A stretch of 64,000 bases of DNA from Zychaea mexicana (GCF_025766255.1 NW_026516792.1:54564-118563), one strand, 5' to 3'; shown: positions 11,550-24,690, counted from the stretch's first letter. Notes: a model not told the origin generated them from the sequence alone. Numbers and translations are program-made.

Positions 11550-13694
11550 ATGACAGCCATTCCTAAAGTATTGACAATTGCTGGTAGCGACAGTGGAGGG
11601 TACGATTCTCAGTAGTATATTTCTATTGCAACGGAAGCCTTCAAGCAAACCGACGACTGAACAAACACATTGCGATTCATACATATTTTTTTTATAGAGG
11701 TGCCGGTATTCAAGCCGACATTAAGACCTTGACTTCACTGAACGTGTACGGCAGCTCTGTATTGACTTCACTGACCTCGCAAAACACGTTGGGTGTCGAC
11801 GGCATTCATGACGTACCTACCGACTTTGTACGCAAGCAGTTGGAGGCAGTATTAAGTGATATTGGCACCGACGCAATCAAAATGGGCATGCTTTCGTCTT
11901 GTGCCATTATCCGCACGATCGTCGAGACGCTGAAAAAGTATCCCTACGACAAGCTCGTAGTCGACCCTGTCATGATCTCCACCAGCGGCTCCAAGCTATT
12001 GGCTGACGATGCAATCCAGACGTTTATCAACGAACTGTTGCCTATCACCATGGTGTTGACGCCCAACGTGCCAGAGGCCGAAGTCTTGCTGGGCAAGGCT
12101 ACAGGATCCATCAAGACGTTGGAAGATGTACGCGAGGCTGCAAAGCAAATTGGTGCTCTGGGTCCCAAATTTGTCTTGGTAAAGGGTGGCCACTTGCCTC
12201 AAGAAATCAATGGCCAAAAGAAGGTTGTCGATGTGCTGTATGAATCTGCTACAGGTGCTTTTGACGACATTGTAAACCCCTATTTGGATACCAAAGACAC
12301 GCATGGCACCGGTTGTACTCTTTCTGCTGCCATTGCCGGCGAGCTTGCCAAAGGTCAAGATGGTAAGTCAAAACAATGAAATCCTTTTCTTATACTACTA
12401 GACAAAGGGCGCCAACTTTTACCTGTTAACATCAACTTCAACCTGAAATAGTACTTGGATCTGTCAAGTCTGCCACAACATATGTTCAAGACGCGATCGT
12501 GTCATGCTTGGACTCGCTCGGAAAAGGCGCAGGACCAGTGAATCATTTTCACAATATCCACGCAAGACCTTACTCTGGGTAAAGATTTCTACCCTTACAA
12601 GCACCTTATACACTAAGCAAACAACTGACAACGTATTTCTTTTTCGTCTATTGGGACTATAGCAATAGCTTCGTTAAAGCTTTGGTCCAGTCTCTTCCTG
12701 AAGGTTTATGGGATGAATTTATCGACCATCCGTTCGTTCGCGGCATGGCTGATGGAACATTGCCTCGAGAATCCTTCATTTATTATTTGAAGCAAGATTA
12801 CCTCTACCTGCAGCACTATGCGCGTTCCGCTGCATTGGCTGCGTATAAATGTAAATATACCATATTTGGTATCTGCCAAACTATATGTAACATCATCATC
12901 TCATTTTCTTTTGTGCGTATGTAGCTCCTAACATTGATATGGCCGCCCGAAACGCAAAAATCATCATGCACATTCAGGAGGAGATGCAGATGCATCTGAA
13001 GGTAAAGAGGAAAAAAGGAAATGGAAAGACCCTTCAATGGATTGCCTACTCTACATGGAAAACTAAAGAAGCCCTTCTTTTGCTTTAGTACTGTGAAGAA
13101 TGGGGCATCTCTAAAGAAGATATCTTGACGACCAAAGAGAGTGTGTACAATGTTGCTTATACTCGCTATGTCCTTGATAAAGGCGCCACAGGTGATCAGC
13201 TGGATCTTCAGGTAGCCATGGCGCCATGCTTATTGGGCTATGGTGATATTGGTGTAAACTTATACAACGATCCTAATACCAAACGAGGTAAGCCTTTTTG
13301 TTAATCCACATAAGACATGTGTCATGCCCCCTAGTCAACGTTTAGCTGGAAAATAACACAATTTTTTTTGCATTATTAGATGGAAACCCATATTGGGAAT
13401 GGATTAAAAACTATGCCGACGAATCTTTTCAAAGTGCAGTAACGGCAGGGAAAGGTAATTACGAAAGTGAAGGAAAGATTCAGCAAAGGAAACAAGAAGA
13501 AATCGAAAAAAAGGAGCTCATTCTCGGCGATATAATATATTTTTTTTTGCTTTCGTAAATTAGAATTACTGGAAGAGTTGGCCATTCATAACGTGTCAAC
13601 TTCGCCAAGCCGTTTCAAGGAAGTCTGTGAAATTTTCGAGCAGGGTACTCGACTTGAGATTGCATTCTGGCAAATGGGTCTCGACCGTAAATAG
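11550..13694 (+). CDS. THI20: Bifunctional HMP/HMP-P kinase fused to TenA/thiaminase II domain
   Basis: Eight exons (11550-11599, 11698-12362, 12452-12578, 12663-12850, 12925-13001, 13089-13287, 13380-13454, 13564-13694) close in phase and give 503 aa. Residues about 1-270 are a ThiD-type ribokinase-fold kinase: VLTIAGSDSGGGAGIQADIK at the N-terminus, LVVDPVMISTSG, TPNVPEAEVLLG, and the anion-hole motif DTHGTGCTLSAAIA. It phosphorylates hydroxymethylpyrimidine and its monophosphate in thiamine biosynthesis. Residues about 290-503 are the TenA/THI-4 domain (FVRGMADGTLPRESFIYYLK, YLYLQHYARSAALA, AMAPCLLGYGDIG, EIFEQGTRLEIAFW), which salvages pyrimidine from degraded thiamine. This fusion is the known architecture of yeast Thi20. 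No thiamine riboswitch was noticed. Confidence 0.93.
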
Positions 13695-14884
13695 GAAAAT
13701 TATATATCATAGAATAATGTATAGACATATAGCACAAAACAGCTGCATTTCTCAAAATATATAGAACATGAGTAAATATAAAGAAAAGAACCATTACAAA
13801 TGGCACTTGTGCCAAAAAAAAGAAATAACTCTCCGTTAAAAAATCGCAAGTTATCCGTTCATGATTACCATGGATATGAGCATATATAATTGGCGACAAT
13901 GGCCAAATTATAGCATAATTACAACCCATTTGGCCTATTTGAAGCATGGAGGCCTTCTACTCCACCAATGATCCGCAGCTATGTAAACGGTGATGAGCCT
14001 ATCAACAGTAAGCGTGACACACACCAGCCAATACAAGAAGCTCTGATAAGTCTTTGGTCGGTCATCACAGTGCATAAGTTTATCTACCAGCCGGATCATC
14101 AGACACCGTCGTCTTGATGGCTAGAATATTCAAAATAGCTAGATTCATTGCCGGAGAATGCAACATCATCTTGAAGATACATATTATCTGCTTTGTACCC
14201 ATGTTCTTTGACATAGTGTTGGATTTCTTGAACACATCCGATGAAGTTAATCTTGTTTATTGGCTTATCGCAAAATTACGCACTTTGCCCGAATAAATGC
14301 TTTAATCGACCAAGTCCTGGAGTTTTTAGTTTATTGAACTTGCTACACACCTCTTTGTTATAAAACAACACTTATAGCTTTTTTCCCACTCAAATATTTT
14401 AGCTAATAGATTTAAATATACAGAACCGCTTTTTTTATATTTAACTTGTTCTTCTGCATCTTTAAAAGTGAAACAAACGGGGGTATGAAAAATTTAGTAT
14501 GTCATTCTTACCTATCCTTCAAGTTCTACAAATGAATGAAGGTGAAAGTTAACGGTATTGAAATTAACGGAGAATCACTGTCAAACTGTAGATGTTCAGC
14601 TAACAAATGAGAAAATCTACTGTGCAAGCAAGCCTCATATAAGCAAGGATGTAAGAATATTACCGCATTGGCTGCAACTTAAATTGATACCACGCTTTTC
14701 TGTTTTTACAGTTAGTGATATGTACAATGGTAAAAAATTGAGGCTGATGATGCTGCAGGTGGAGGAGAGGGGTGACACTCAATTACTGTATGTATGTGCA
14801 AAGGACGAGCCACGGGGCATACTATTGTTGCTATAAAAGTACAGGAATTACGATCACAAGATGATGTTGTTGCTACTAGTATTG
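13695..14884. other. Gene-free stretch with possible decayed coding fragment and MITE-like end
   Basis: No intact gene. On the minus strand, 14113-14250 translates for about 45 codons with coding-like composition (DNMYLQDDVAFSGNESSYFE, then stop) but has no start and no recognisable upstream exon, so it may be a gene relic. At 14541-14588, GTGAAAGTTAACGGTATTG resembles one end of the MITE at 19225-19389. Confidence 0.4.
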
Positions 14885-17002
14885 CTAAAAAGTTTGCTTA
14901 TCGAACGCCATCCGCTTCATATCACCTTTCAGCCAAATGCAAGGAATGGATCCGACAGAAACAAGAATTGCTGTAGCAATCATAGACATTGTCATGTTAT
15001 TTGGTGGTGATGCAGTTGGTCCGGCACGTAAAGCGTCTGTGACTATAGTAAACACCAACATAAATGCTGTACTTAAGGACCATATTATATTAGAGGATAC
15101 GGACTCAGGAACCGGGAAAGAAACTAGCATCACGTGTTTGTTAGGACAGGTTGCATAATTAATATGCAGGCGCAATTGATACAAGCAGCTGCTGACGCTA
15201 TTTACTAACAAACGTACTTTCACAAGCATATTCGAGCTGGACGGGGAACAGGCCCATAGAGAAAAATCCGATCATAAAGCAGATACACAGTAGTATTCCA
15301 TATCCATTTTCGACAACTATGTGTAGGCAGCAGAAGGTTACAATGTTAAGATCAAAATTGGGAAAAAGGGGTGGAGCATGTATTTGAATAAACACTTACT
15401 TGCGAAGATAACAAATACGTAAGTCCCACAAACCATGGGTGTGAACAGTTTGATTATCATCAAATGCTGTGCTGTTTTACCAGTCCAGTAGCCAATCATA
15501 CCGCCGCCAATGAAGCCGCTCAGCATCAGCATAGATGCTGCAATTCCACTTTGTTGCTCGGTATACCCGAACGGCGTCGCCGCTTCAATAACAACAACGC
15601 AAATGGTAAAAAACATTCCAACATTTACTGCAGTTGAAATGCAAATGGTCCAAAACTGAAAGTCCTTGGCCAAGGTCTTGAATCCTTCCCACACACCCAT
15701 TCTATCTATGTCTGCGCTCACAGATGGTGCATTTTTCGGTTTGCTTGGTGTGAGCATCACAGGAATTGTGCTTACGGTAGCAATGACCGCAATAATAATT
15801 AACTAATGTGTTTGGAGCAGAATAACAGTAGCAGTTAGAGAATTCACGGTGGTATTGATTTAGTTCTGTTGTTGATTAAATTATAGAAGGTATATGGTTT
15901 GTTGCCATTATCTGAATTTCTTTTTTGACATACCGTTCTCGGTACATGATCCACCTCGTCCGCAAGTGCTGGCATAAGCAATGGTGCTATAAGCATCCCA
16001 ATGGATAAAGCTAAATAAACAGAAAATAGCGCAAGATGGAATATTTAATAACGATATCGAAAAAGCCCTCCTTCCCCTTCCTACACCATCGCAGTTGTTA
16101 CTAGCTTTGAGATTCCCCAGAACCCAAACTTTTTTTGGGATACCTACATATAAGCGTGTTTGCGACTACACGATGTTTTGGAGCAAACCATACAGAAACA
16201 AACTTAACATTATAATTAATAATAGGCAAAACAACTGACCAATTTATTCCTGTCTCGTGAAAAGAGATGCGTAAAAAAACTGGATTCTTCTTGATGTATA
16301 CCTTCGGTGCTACACTAATTAATGGTGAATAAAAGGATATATTTAGAAGGAAACATATAATGATAATATGATATAAACTCACTTGTAAACAAATGGTCCG
16401 CCAATACTGCTAACAACCTGACCAAGCATGACCAGAATATATCGTTTTTCAGGGGCAACTATAATGGCAAAGCATCGTATCCAGCAACCGATAAAATTGA
16501 TACACCCCGTTACGACAATCTGATAATAGATCAAAAGAATTTAATATGAAGAGCAAAACGCACAACCGCTGTGAGCACCGGGATGGACATATGCATGTAG
16601 CCACATATAGACTAAAAGTACAGGACTTACACACACTTTAACGCCAAACCGCTCATATGCATAGGCAGCCACGAGAGAAAATATTGCATTCGATATGGCA
16701 GCAACATTGGAAAGCCAGTTGAGTTGGGTTAAGTCAACATGCATCCATGCCGCCATCGTATTTGGTGCACTGGAACCAGTCACCCACATCATCGCACAGG
16801 CGCAATTGACAAGCATGATACAGACGGTGACGACCCAAGCGCTCCAATGTGTGTTAAGGGATTCGTAATTGCTCTTATCAATTATCACTGCATCATCGAT
16901 TCCAGGGCTTATGTTACTATTTGGGCTGAGTGATTCGTTGCGTATTACGTATTGGTAGTTTTCTTGCTTCTCTTCCCTCTGTTGGTGCTCATCATATTCC
17001 AT
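14885..17002 (-). CDS. Major facilitator superfamily transporter, SLC49/FLVCR-like
   Basis: Start is the ATG at 17002; the longer open frame upstream has only a TTG. About seven exons cover 16633-17002, 16384-16519, 16150-16240, 15935-16010, 15412-15800, 15237-15316 and 14885-15122; borders are approximate. The N-terminus is hydrophilic (about 50 aa). The first half has WVVTVCIMLVNCACAMMWV, LTQLNWLSNVAAISNAIFSL, AYAYERFGVK and KFVSVWFAPKHRVVANTL. The second half has SIGMLIAPLLMPALADE, WTICISTAVNVGMFFTICVV, GGGMIGYWTG and FPVPESVSSNIIWSL. The order and motifs fit the FLVCR/DIRC2 group (SLC49), which moves haem, choline or related small molecules in animals. The substrate in this fungus is not predictable. 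The C-terminus (KRMAFDKQTF) ends at TAG. Confidence 0.78.
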
Positions 17003-17399
17003 CTTTTTTGGTGTAGTGGATTTCAAGCCGATCTTTAGTTCAAGTTTCGTTTAAAAAAGTGACTTTGTCTTGATGTCAGAGGAACAGTCGTTAATGATAA
17101 GATAGGAGGAAAGAATGAAAGTGGGGAAGAAAGAAAAGAAAAGATGTGTATATTTCGCCCAAGAAAGGGATAAACCCTTTTACTTAAATACTTACTTGTT
17201 CAATTAAGACAAAGACAAAGGGTGATGGCGCTTTCAATGCACATAATTATCCTCTTCCAACCAAGAATCTGGGATTTTCCCTTGATAAGAAAAACAGTGC
17301 ACATGTCTTTAAACAATATAACTAGTAACACCAATGCCTCTCAAAAGTGACATAAAGAATTACTGGAAAGCATCAAGCATAAAACATTGATCTCTATAA
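17003..17399. other. Upstream region of the SLC49-like gene
   Basis: No gene was seen. The purine-rich stretch at 17095-17150 is a pyrimidine-rich leader when read on the minus strand. Confidence 0.5.
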
Positions 17400-18265
17400 G
17401 GGAATGACGAAGTTCTTCAGATCAGGAAGGTTCTGAAAGACTTGACACCCAACACAGTCTACAACGCTATCAACAAATGGAAGGAGAGAGTCTCTGTGGC
17501 AAACAAACCAAGAAAGGAGCGACCCCTCAAGGTCTCGATGAGGAACCTAGAATCTATACTGTAGTGTACGCCGTGACCCCTATTTTCCTTACTGACCATT
17601 ACTGATTCCACGAGGCTGATTATGCAAATGCAGGCCTTAAAAATCTTTCAAATCACAGCGATCAAGTGAGTGAAAATGAGCGGCTTAAAATTGCGTTCTC
17701 TGTCACGTAAGCCAGCATATTGTAAAGGACACATGGTCAAGCGACTTTTAAGGACATGTAAAATACAAGGATTGGACACTGGATCAGTGGACCAACGTGA
17801 TCTGGTTTTAAAGAGTCGTGAATCCATGTGTGGTTGGAAACTACGGACTTGCAAGCGCTTCCGCCATAAGCATATCCTAAAAACACAAAAGTTTGGAAAG
17901 GGATCCGTCAGGGTCTGCGGCTGCCTTTTATGGACAAAAGGCTTGGAGTCACTTGTCATGGATGGCGAAGCCGACCAAAACGCGTGTGCCAAGTGTCTGT
18001 CGCATCATTTCCTTCTATCACTCGATAAAGTCATCAGAGGAACGAGGCGCGAGTTTATTTTTCAAAAAAGATGGTGTTAATTGCTATATAGGTGGCTACA
18101 CTACATCCTTGAAATGAGTTGAAGGAACCGCAAAACGCCAATCACAAATACAGAAGAACTAAAGGTCGCTTTACAAGAAGAATGGAACAATCTCTCAAAT
18201 CAAATAGCAAGACACCTTGTAGTGCGGAGCCGGACCGATTATCAGCTGAGAGAGAGAAAATGCTA
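17400..18265 (+). pseudogene. Decayed Tc1/mariner (IS630-type) transposase
   Basis: Reading across several frames gives transposase parts in the correct order. A helix-turn-helix piece (TPNTVYNAINKWKERVSVAN followed by KPRKERPLKVS) lies at about 17440-17540. The core piece QKFGKGSVRVCGCLLWTKG, with LVMDG after it, at about 17888-17960 matches the family pattern vKfGGGSvmvWGc...G.g.L..i.G. A C-terminal piece (NTEELKVALQEEWNNLSNQI, then ARHLVVRS) is at about 18148-18230. The catalytic acidic residues cannot all be placed, and stops and frameshifts break the frame, so the copy is dead. No convincing terminal inverted repeats bounding it were found. Confidence 0.7.
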
Positions 18266-19222
18266 AAAGTCGGTACGTGAGCTCTCTTTTATGTACTGTT
18301 TGTGAAATACATATCGTATGCGGTTAAACGCCAAGACTTTTTGGGTGCATAAGCTTTTTTAGACTGAGAAAATTTAAGGTCACGTGTTCTCTCTTATTAC
18401 CTGTCATTTCAAGTGAACGGATTTTGTTAAAACAATGTTATTTGATATCTTGCAAGTGAATTATGCGCACCTCCATGTTCGTAGTATTAGGCATCAAGTG
18501 CACATTATGAAAGCTAAAATACTGGACTTCATCAGTGAGGTGTGCATTCTTTTTCGTGCCGTCAACTGATAACTTGTTCCACGTAAATGCACGATTGATT
18601 ATCCGTTCAAGCCATGCTTTTGATATGATAGGCATGATATTTTGTGCATCTTTTGGAAACAATATGATGATGTGGTCTGGCATCCTAGAGGGACTCTTAA
18701 CAAAAAGTCTATTCATCTTTCTTTCTTCCCCCGTCGTTTTGCATAATATCAGGTGCTCTTGATCAGTACATTGCCTTTCGGAGTCCATCGCTGTTGGTTC
18801 TGGTTGCTTCATGTTGGTGCCCGCACCGTCGTATTCTTGGGACCAGTCGGGTGATATGACCGTGGACCAAACCACCGCGAAAAAAAAAAAAAAAAACCAA
18901 GGCGCGTCGATGACGGCAAACACATGGTTATTAAGCGACAGTCTCAAGGACTGAAACGTATTCGCTGGATCCTCCGTCAAGAAGTTTTGAATGAAGCATC
19001 AACATACGACAAGTAAGAATGTATTAACTTTGAAGGCACCTTGCAGAGATTTTAGCGTCATATATCACTGGCATGACTAAATGTGTATGAAGCAAGACGG
19101 TATTTTAGAGAAACACAGCGAAATGCACCACATGCATATGATAATACATATACTAACGTCTACTGCACCGTGGTGCTGATTCCAGAAGTACGTACTGCTT
19201 ATCGTCGAGAGCCCGTATGCAG
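18266..19222. other. Gene-poor flank of the transposase relic
   Basis: A 180-codon minus-strand frame (18438-18980) runs through here, but it crosses an A-tract (18881-18897) and has no recognisable domain, so I do not call it a gene. Nothing else is supported. Confidence 0.4.
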
Positions 19223-19224
19223 TA

Positions 19225-19389
19225 CAGTAGCCCTCGTTAAATTTCATAGCGTGGATTCCCAAATTATGTGTGAAATTAATGAGGGTCAAAAGTTAGCGAA
19301 AACAGCTTGGAATAGTATATTTTGCTATTCTTGTTTATTTGATAGAGGGTTGAAAGTTAACGGCTTGAAATTCTAGGAGAGGTCGACTG
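19225..19389. mobile_element. MITE-like element of Tc1/mariner/pogo type, TA target duplication
   Basis: A 165-bp unit begins CAGTAGCCCTCGTTAAATTT and ends AATTCTAGGAGAGGTCGACTG. It is flanked on both sides by TA (19223-19224 and 19390-19391). The reverse complement of the right end is CAGTCGACCTCTCCTAGAAT, so the ends are imperfect inverted repeats beginning CAGT. An internal inverted copy of the left end (GTGAAATTAATGAGGGTC at 19270-19287) makes the left half fold back. It has no coding capacity. TA duplications and CAGT termini are typical of Tc1/mariner and pogo families. Confidence 0.75.
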
Positions 19390-19391
19390 TA

Positions 19392-22300
19392 ATCAGCAGC
19401 GACAAGCAATGTTCTGGGACAAGTAGCCCAGAATGGAAAAAACGGTTATGGACCCTAAAAGAAATTGTTTGTTGGTATAGCGACACCCACATTTTAATCA
19501 ATGCTAGAAAAAATAAGCAGTCTTTGTAAGCCATCACCATTAAGAAGATCGAACGCTTGTGATTAGAACATTCACGGACGAGCAGTGAAGAGTACGGCCG
19601 AATGTTTGCATGTTTTCAAATTTTCGCGGATATCCTCATGAATATAACCATTGACTCTGGGCAGTCTGTCCAAGATTGAGTGATCCAAATTTACGGTCAA
19701 CTGGCCGAAAAAAAAACCCCGTCCATCCTGTGCTTATGGAGCGAAATGGGCGATGATGGAAAATATGATCTAGACGCCCTGACTTACCATCTTGAAATGC
19801 GGCTTGGGTTGGTGGAAGGGGGGGGGACATAAAGCCAATTGTGCATGTACTTTCCGTCTCAGGAGCATTTTTCCGAAACAACGAACGGTGATGTGATAGT
19901 CAACGCTGACGGAAGGTAGATGCGTCTTACCTGTACGAGTACTGTATTAGAGATACAAAACCGACCATTGAAAGTAATCTAATGATATGGACATCAGACG
20001 ACTTGCCACCTCTTCCGAAGGATCTTTCTGACGTCTGGTGCGAACCTTATATTACTGTGTAGTTTGTCTGAACATCGCGACAGCAAATAGCGGCTGGTGT
20101 TTAGCTTGGAAACTGGATTCTTTAACGGAAGTCACTATCCCTTTCGCCGGTACTACTAGATGCATGTTTTTATTGTATCTAGCAAAGAAAACCTGTTTTG
20201 GCAGGGCTTTTGGGGCAGATGAAGAAGGAACAGAGTCAAATATTCAATTTAATTGAACAAGATCATTATGCAAACGCTGAAAATGTGCTAAATTATGTTA
20301 AATAAAATTTACCAGCAACGACGATCTATACAGCAATTTCGTTCCTCATCTTCCAGTGCTAAGGAATGAAGCGTATAAGTATATAAAACCATTAGTATAC
20401 ACTAGGTAAGAAATTCTTAAGCCTTTATTTTCTCGATATCCCGCATCACCCTTGAACAAACATTCATCATCTACGCTACGTTGATATACAACGCTACAAA
20501 CCATGTAACATACGCATGTTGTTGGAAACAACATGGTTAGTCTGAAAGATCTAAAGGTACTTTTCCAACCCATGTTAGTAATATGTGTATTTAAGAGAAT
20601 TCTACATCCAGCTCAAATATTCTTTTTCTTGTATTAGGTCATACTTATTCTGTCTTATCCACCCTCGCAGAACACAGTAACAAAATATAAAGAAATAGTA
20701 TTCTCATATGAAAAAAGAAATGCTAAGGACTTGTTTTTTTTTCTATTCCTTTGGTGATCATATCATACAAGACAAAGTACATATTTATGGGATAACTAAC
20801 CTGCTTCATTAAACACAATGAATCGCTCGATGAGGGCTCCTCAATCCTTGGTGCGTATACGCTACTAGGACGTCGAGTTGCGCTTTTCTTTATACTATTA
20901 TGCGTATTGTTCTTAGAGAGAGAGAAAGTGTGTGACAGGGTAGACACCGATACACACATCGATCTATCTTTTTTTATCGAGCTCGAAGTAGCTGTGACAA
21001 TGTTTGGGGAGATATTGGTTCAAGTTATGGTCCTAGCTCATGCATATTTTTATTTGACAATACTGTAAGACGTTACTTGTACAGAGTAGAGTACATAATT
21101 ACCTATAGTGTTGCATCGTTTGCTGCTGTTTTTCTGTGTCCTTCTGTGTGCAGCAGTAAGCCATGGTCGTTTGCTGTGTAATACAGTATCTCTCTTCATG
21201 TGTAATAATGGTGCGTCTATCGGTTGTCGTTACGATACGTAAAAGAAGAGTAGTTCTGTCATATAGCTTTTCATATTCATGCAAGAAGCAAAAATAACTA
21301 GAATCTGGCTTTTTAGCTACAAATTAAGATATACTCGCCATTATATAACATTATATAATCAGCAATCATGATGGTCAAGCGTAACAGCCTAAATAGGATA
21401 CATGATATATTACTTTGCGTCATCAATAGAAACCATAAAGTAATGACTACACTACATAGTGAATGGCTATCTCTTTACATAAAACCATGCGTGTAACTCT
21501 CATCTGGTGATGAGTTCTTCAGAAAGCGAACTTTACATTCATATAAAAAGTGCTGGGAATATTATTGAAAACAGCAGTGCATCGTTAGTTCCATCTCTTG
21601 CCTTATTCTAACCCTAAAGTTTCTCCTCCGCCTTCTTATTCAACAAAACACAGGGAGAGAAACGGACAGATCACGATAGTGGAGAGGTAAGATATGCACA
21701 TTGTAGATCAAGCAGCCACATCCTTTCATTGTTTGAGCTATGCAATGATATTAATATTCAGAAAAAGAGATAAATAAAGTTTGTTAGTACCGAGTCCTAT
21801 CAGACAAAAGAAACATGTATGTTGATAATGACGGTGCAGATGTTTTCTCGACATTGTAGTGTAAGAAAGAGCGATCAATCCATGCAGAAGCTTTGTATTC
21901 CACCAACATGTACAAGTTCTTTCCCCCAGGGAAATCATCGTAAACCCCGCCGCACGCACTGACGGCTTTCCATTTTTGAGGGCTGGTTTTTTTTTATTGT
22001 TGTTATTGTTGTTTGGAGGCCACATGCCCACTCTATTATGATTGCCTGAAATGTGAATGGTTCCGTGCCCTAGATTGTGTTTGTTATTTACACAACTTTT
22101 ACTACTACTTTGTGGCGCCGCCGTTCTAACAATGGTAGTAATCTCGCTGAAAGAAAATAAAAGATGGGGGTTGTTGTTTTGTTTGAGTTTTGGAAGGAAA
22201 CAAATTTGTGAACAGCAGCGTTTACCACTATGCTCATATGATGATGTGCGCAATATGGCACACATTACACTTCCACAGCAGTGTACATAAATGCCTTCAA

Positions 22301-23953
22301 ATTAGCATGTCACATGAGTGAATACTTTTTTGGAGAGGAACGTAGTTCGATTGCAAGATCTGTCAATCACCGGGTTCCTAATAGAATTATTTTTTTCAAA
22401 AAAAAAAAGTCCCCCCCCCCCTCCCTTCGTCGATTACGCACCGAGGAAATAAAAAACAATAAAAGGCTGGCGTTGCACTGATCCCTCCTTCTAATATAAC
22501 GTCATGAGAAAAAGGGACAGAGGCGTGCGGCTCGGAAGTCGGAGGACGGGTAGCAGAAGAAAAGAAGCGTAGAGCGAATCGCCCATCATTCTTCTTCCAT
22601 TCCGCTTGTATCGATCGACGGCGCTATGTGCCCAGGGCGATTACACAACAACAACAACAACAGCAACCATAGCAGCAAACGCCAACAACACGAAAAGTTG
22701 TTATGGTTCCAGTTGTTATGGTTACACAGCTGTCGCCTTTGTTGCTATGCAACACAAGAATTTCTTATTCTTTGGCGTTATCTTTTTTGTTCTGCCATTC
22801 TTCGGGTCTATCCATCCGAGCCGGCTTTCACAAAAAAAAAAAAAATTGTATCATGTGTATAGCTTAGTGCTTCAGTCGAGTCGAATGCAGCTGTTAGAAC
22901 GTGCAAAGAGAGAAGTGTGTGTGTTGTTGTCTTTTTGTCACCGTTCCATAACCTTCACACTCTCTCTTACTCTCTGATTTCTCGTACCGCGAGCACCCCT
23001 ACCTCTGCTCCCTTGACGCGCACACATTCTTGCATATGAAACACGCAATTTATATGTTTGTGTTTCAAAAGCGGATCCCCTTGGTCTGTGTTGCGTCCCT
23101 AAAAAAAACAAACAGCTACAACTCAAACTCGTCGTTCCTTCGTTCTCTCCCCCTCGGCTCTGCCATTTTCAATGGTTCTTCCTTACGATTTGTTGGGGGG
23201 GGGATTGTTGTACAGTACAGAATGGAAAAGGAACCCGCCATATTAAACAAGTTTTTTTGTTTTTAAATGAGAAAGTTTCTCCCTTGATTTTTCGCGCTCA
23301 TTTACTATCATTGTAAAAACGCTCCTACTTCCTTACATTACATAAAAGTATGTACGTGGTTAGATAACGCGCATACTGTAAGGCGTCTTGCTCCTTTTAT
23401 AATACTCTTTATCATTTTCACACACATGCCGTTGAACTCTGCTACATACATGCAGATCCCATTTATAAAAAGAGAATTATTTTTTTTCGCATGTCAAGTT
23501 TGTTACACAAACCGAACTTTTTTGCATCAAAACGAGTGACAAGTGGTGAGGCAGGCCCAATCACCCAAAAGCTTCTCTCTCTCTCTCTCTTTGTTTATCG
23601 TTCTCTTTTCTTCTAATAGAAAAATGCCACGGTAAGAAAGAGCGAGAGAAAGAGAACAAGTCAATAGAGGGGCAAGGTACAAACGAATCTCTCGAGTTCT
23701 TATGACGCATCGATTGCATGCTGGTTACACAACAAATCAAGAGCGTTACGCTAAACGGGGTCTTTCTCCTCCGACTTTTTTTTTTTTTTTGAACATTTAT
23801 GCAGCAAGTTGTGTTGTGCAATATAACAAAAGAGCGGATTTCTGTTGTTTGCTTTACTGTGCTCTCTGTCTGTGTTAGAACATGCCACATAGATGATGTC
23901 TCCTTTCTACTCGTAGGATAAGAGGCGCGTCGTTGTACGTTGCTACATTGGAT
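19392..23953. other. Long gene-poor region
   Basis: No gene is supported across about 4.5 kb. Open frames at 19636-19881, 20038-20256, 21738-22265 and 22606-22977 lack recognisable domains, and some owe their length to simple repeats (AAC, CAA or T runs). Homopolymer runs occur at 22408-22420 (C), 22831-22844 (A) and 23776-23790 (T). The part after about 22.5 kb is pyrimidine-rich and could belong to the regulatory region of the homeodomain gene. Confidence 0.5.
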
Positions 23954-23954
23954 A

Positions 23955-23979
23955 TAGTAGTAGTAGTAGTAGTAGTAGT
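23955..23979. repeat. (TAG)n microsatellite
   Basis: About eight TAG repeats lie upstream of the homeodomain gene. Confidence 0.9.
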
Positions 23980-24666
23980 GTGAGTGAGGGAAGGGCAAGA
24001 AGAGAAGATGAATGTACGGACGCCCACCGGGTTTCTGATTGGGTTTGTCATATTTGGTAACTCTGTGCAGATGAAGAAGAGCAAGTCAACAAAACCGGAT
24101 CTCTCTTCTATCTTCTTCCTTTCCCCACCCCCAAAATAAGAGAGCCCTCCTCTATGTTAATAGGTCTTTCCTCCGTGCACGCGCCCGCCCAAACAGCCTC
24201 TCGCCCCCCCCCCCGCGAGTTACTTCTCCCTCTGCCGTGTTTTTTAAATGTTATTGTTATTTGTGTTGCATGAACCTTTAGACTGCTTCTTTCTTTGACT
24301 TTTGCGCATTATACTGCACCCTACTGTTGTTTGGGAAGAAGGGGGGGGTGGGTTAGGGGAGAGGGAATATCGAGAAGATAAGGAAATGAGAAACAAAATC
24401 ATGCATTCCTTCAATGCTCCAAGACACACCACCTTATCATTTGTTTCTTTCTGTTGCTCGAATACATATCGAGAGCTCGGACGGAACGGACAAAAAGAAA
24501 AAGAGAGCTGGATATAAAAGGGATAACCTTATTGCGTGGGGGGGGAGGGAAGTAAGAAGAGAACAGTAGAAAAAAAAAAACACGCGGCATACATCTGGCT
24601 TCGTGTTGTGTAACGCATCATCGCTTTTCGAAGGAGAGGGCAAGTAGAAAGTGTATTTTTCTCTCT

Positions 24667-24690
24667 ATGGTGTGTGTGTGTGTGTGTGTG
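24667..24690. repeat. (GT)n microsatellite
   Basis: About ten GT repeats lie about 260 bases upstream of the homeodomain ATG, inside an open frame that continues into the gene but is taken here as leader. Confidence 0.9.

Noticed and set aside
18438..18980. 180-codon minus-strand open frame near the Tc1 relic
   Set aside because: It crosses a long A-tract giving poly-Phe and has no recognisable motif. It is probably chance or a decayed repeat.
21738..22265. 175-codon minus-strand open frame
   Set aside because: No recognisable domain, internal poly-Asn/Lys from a TTG/TTA repeat, no convincing splice partners.
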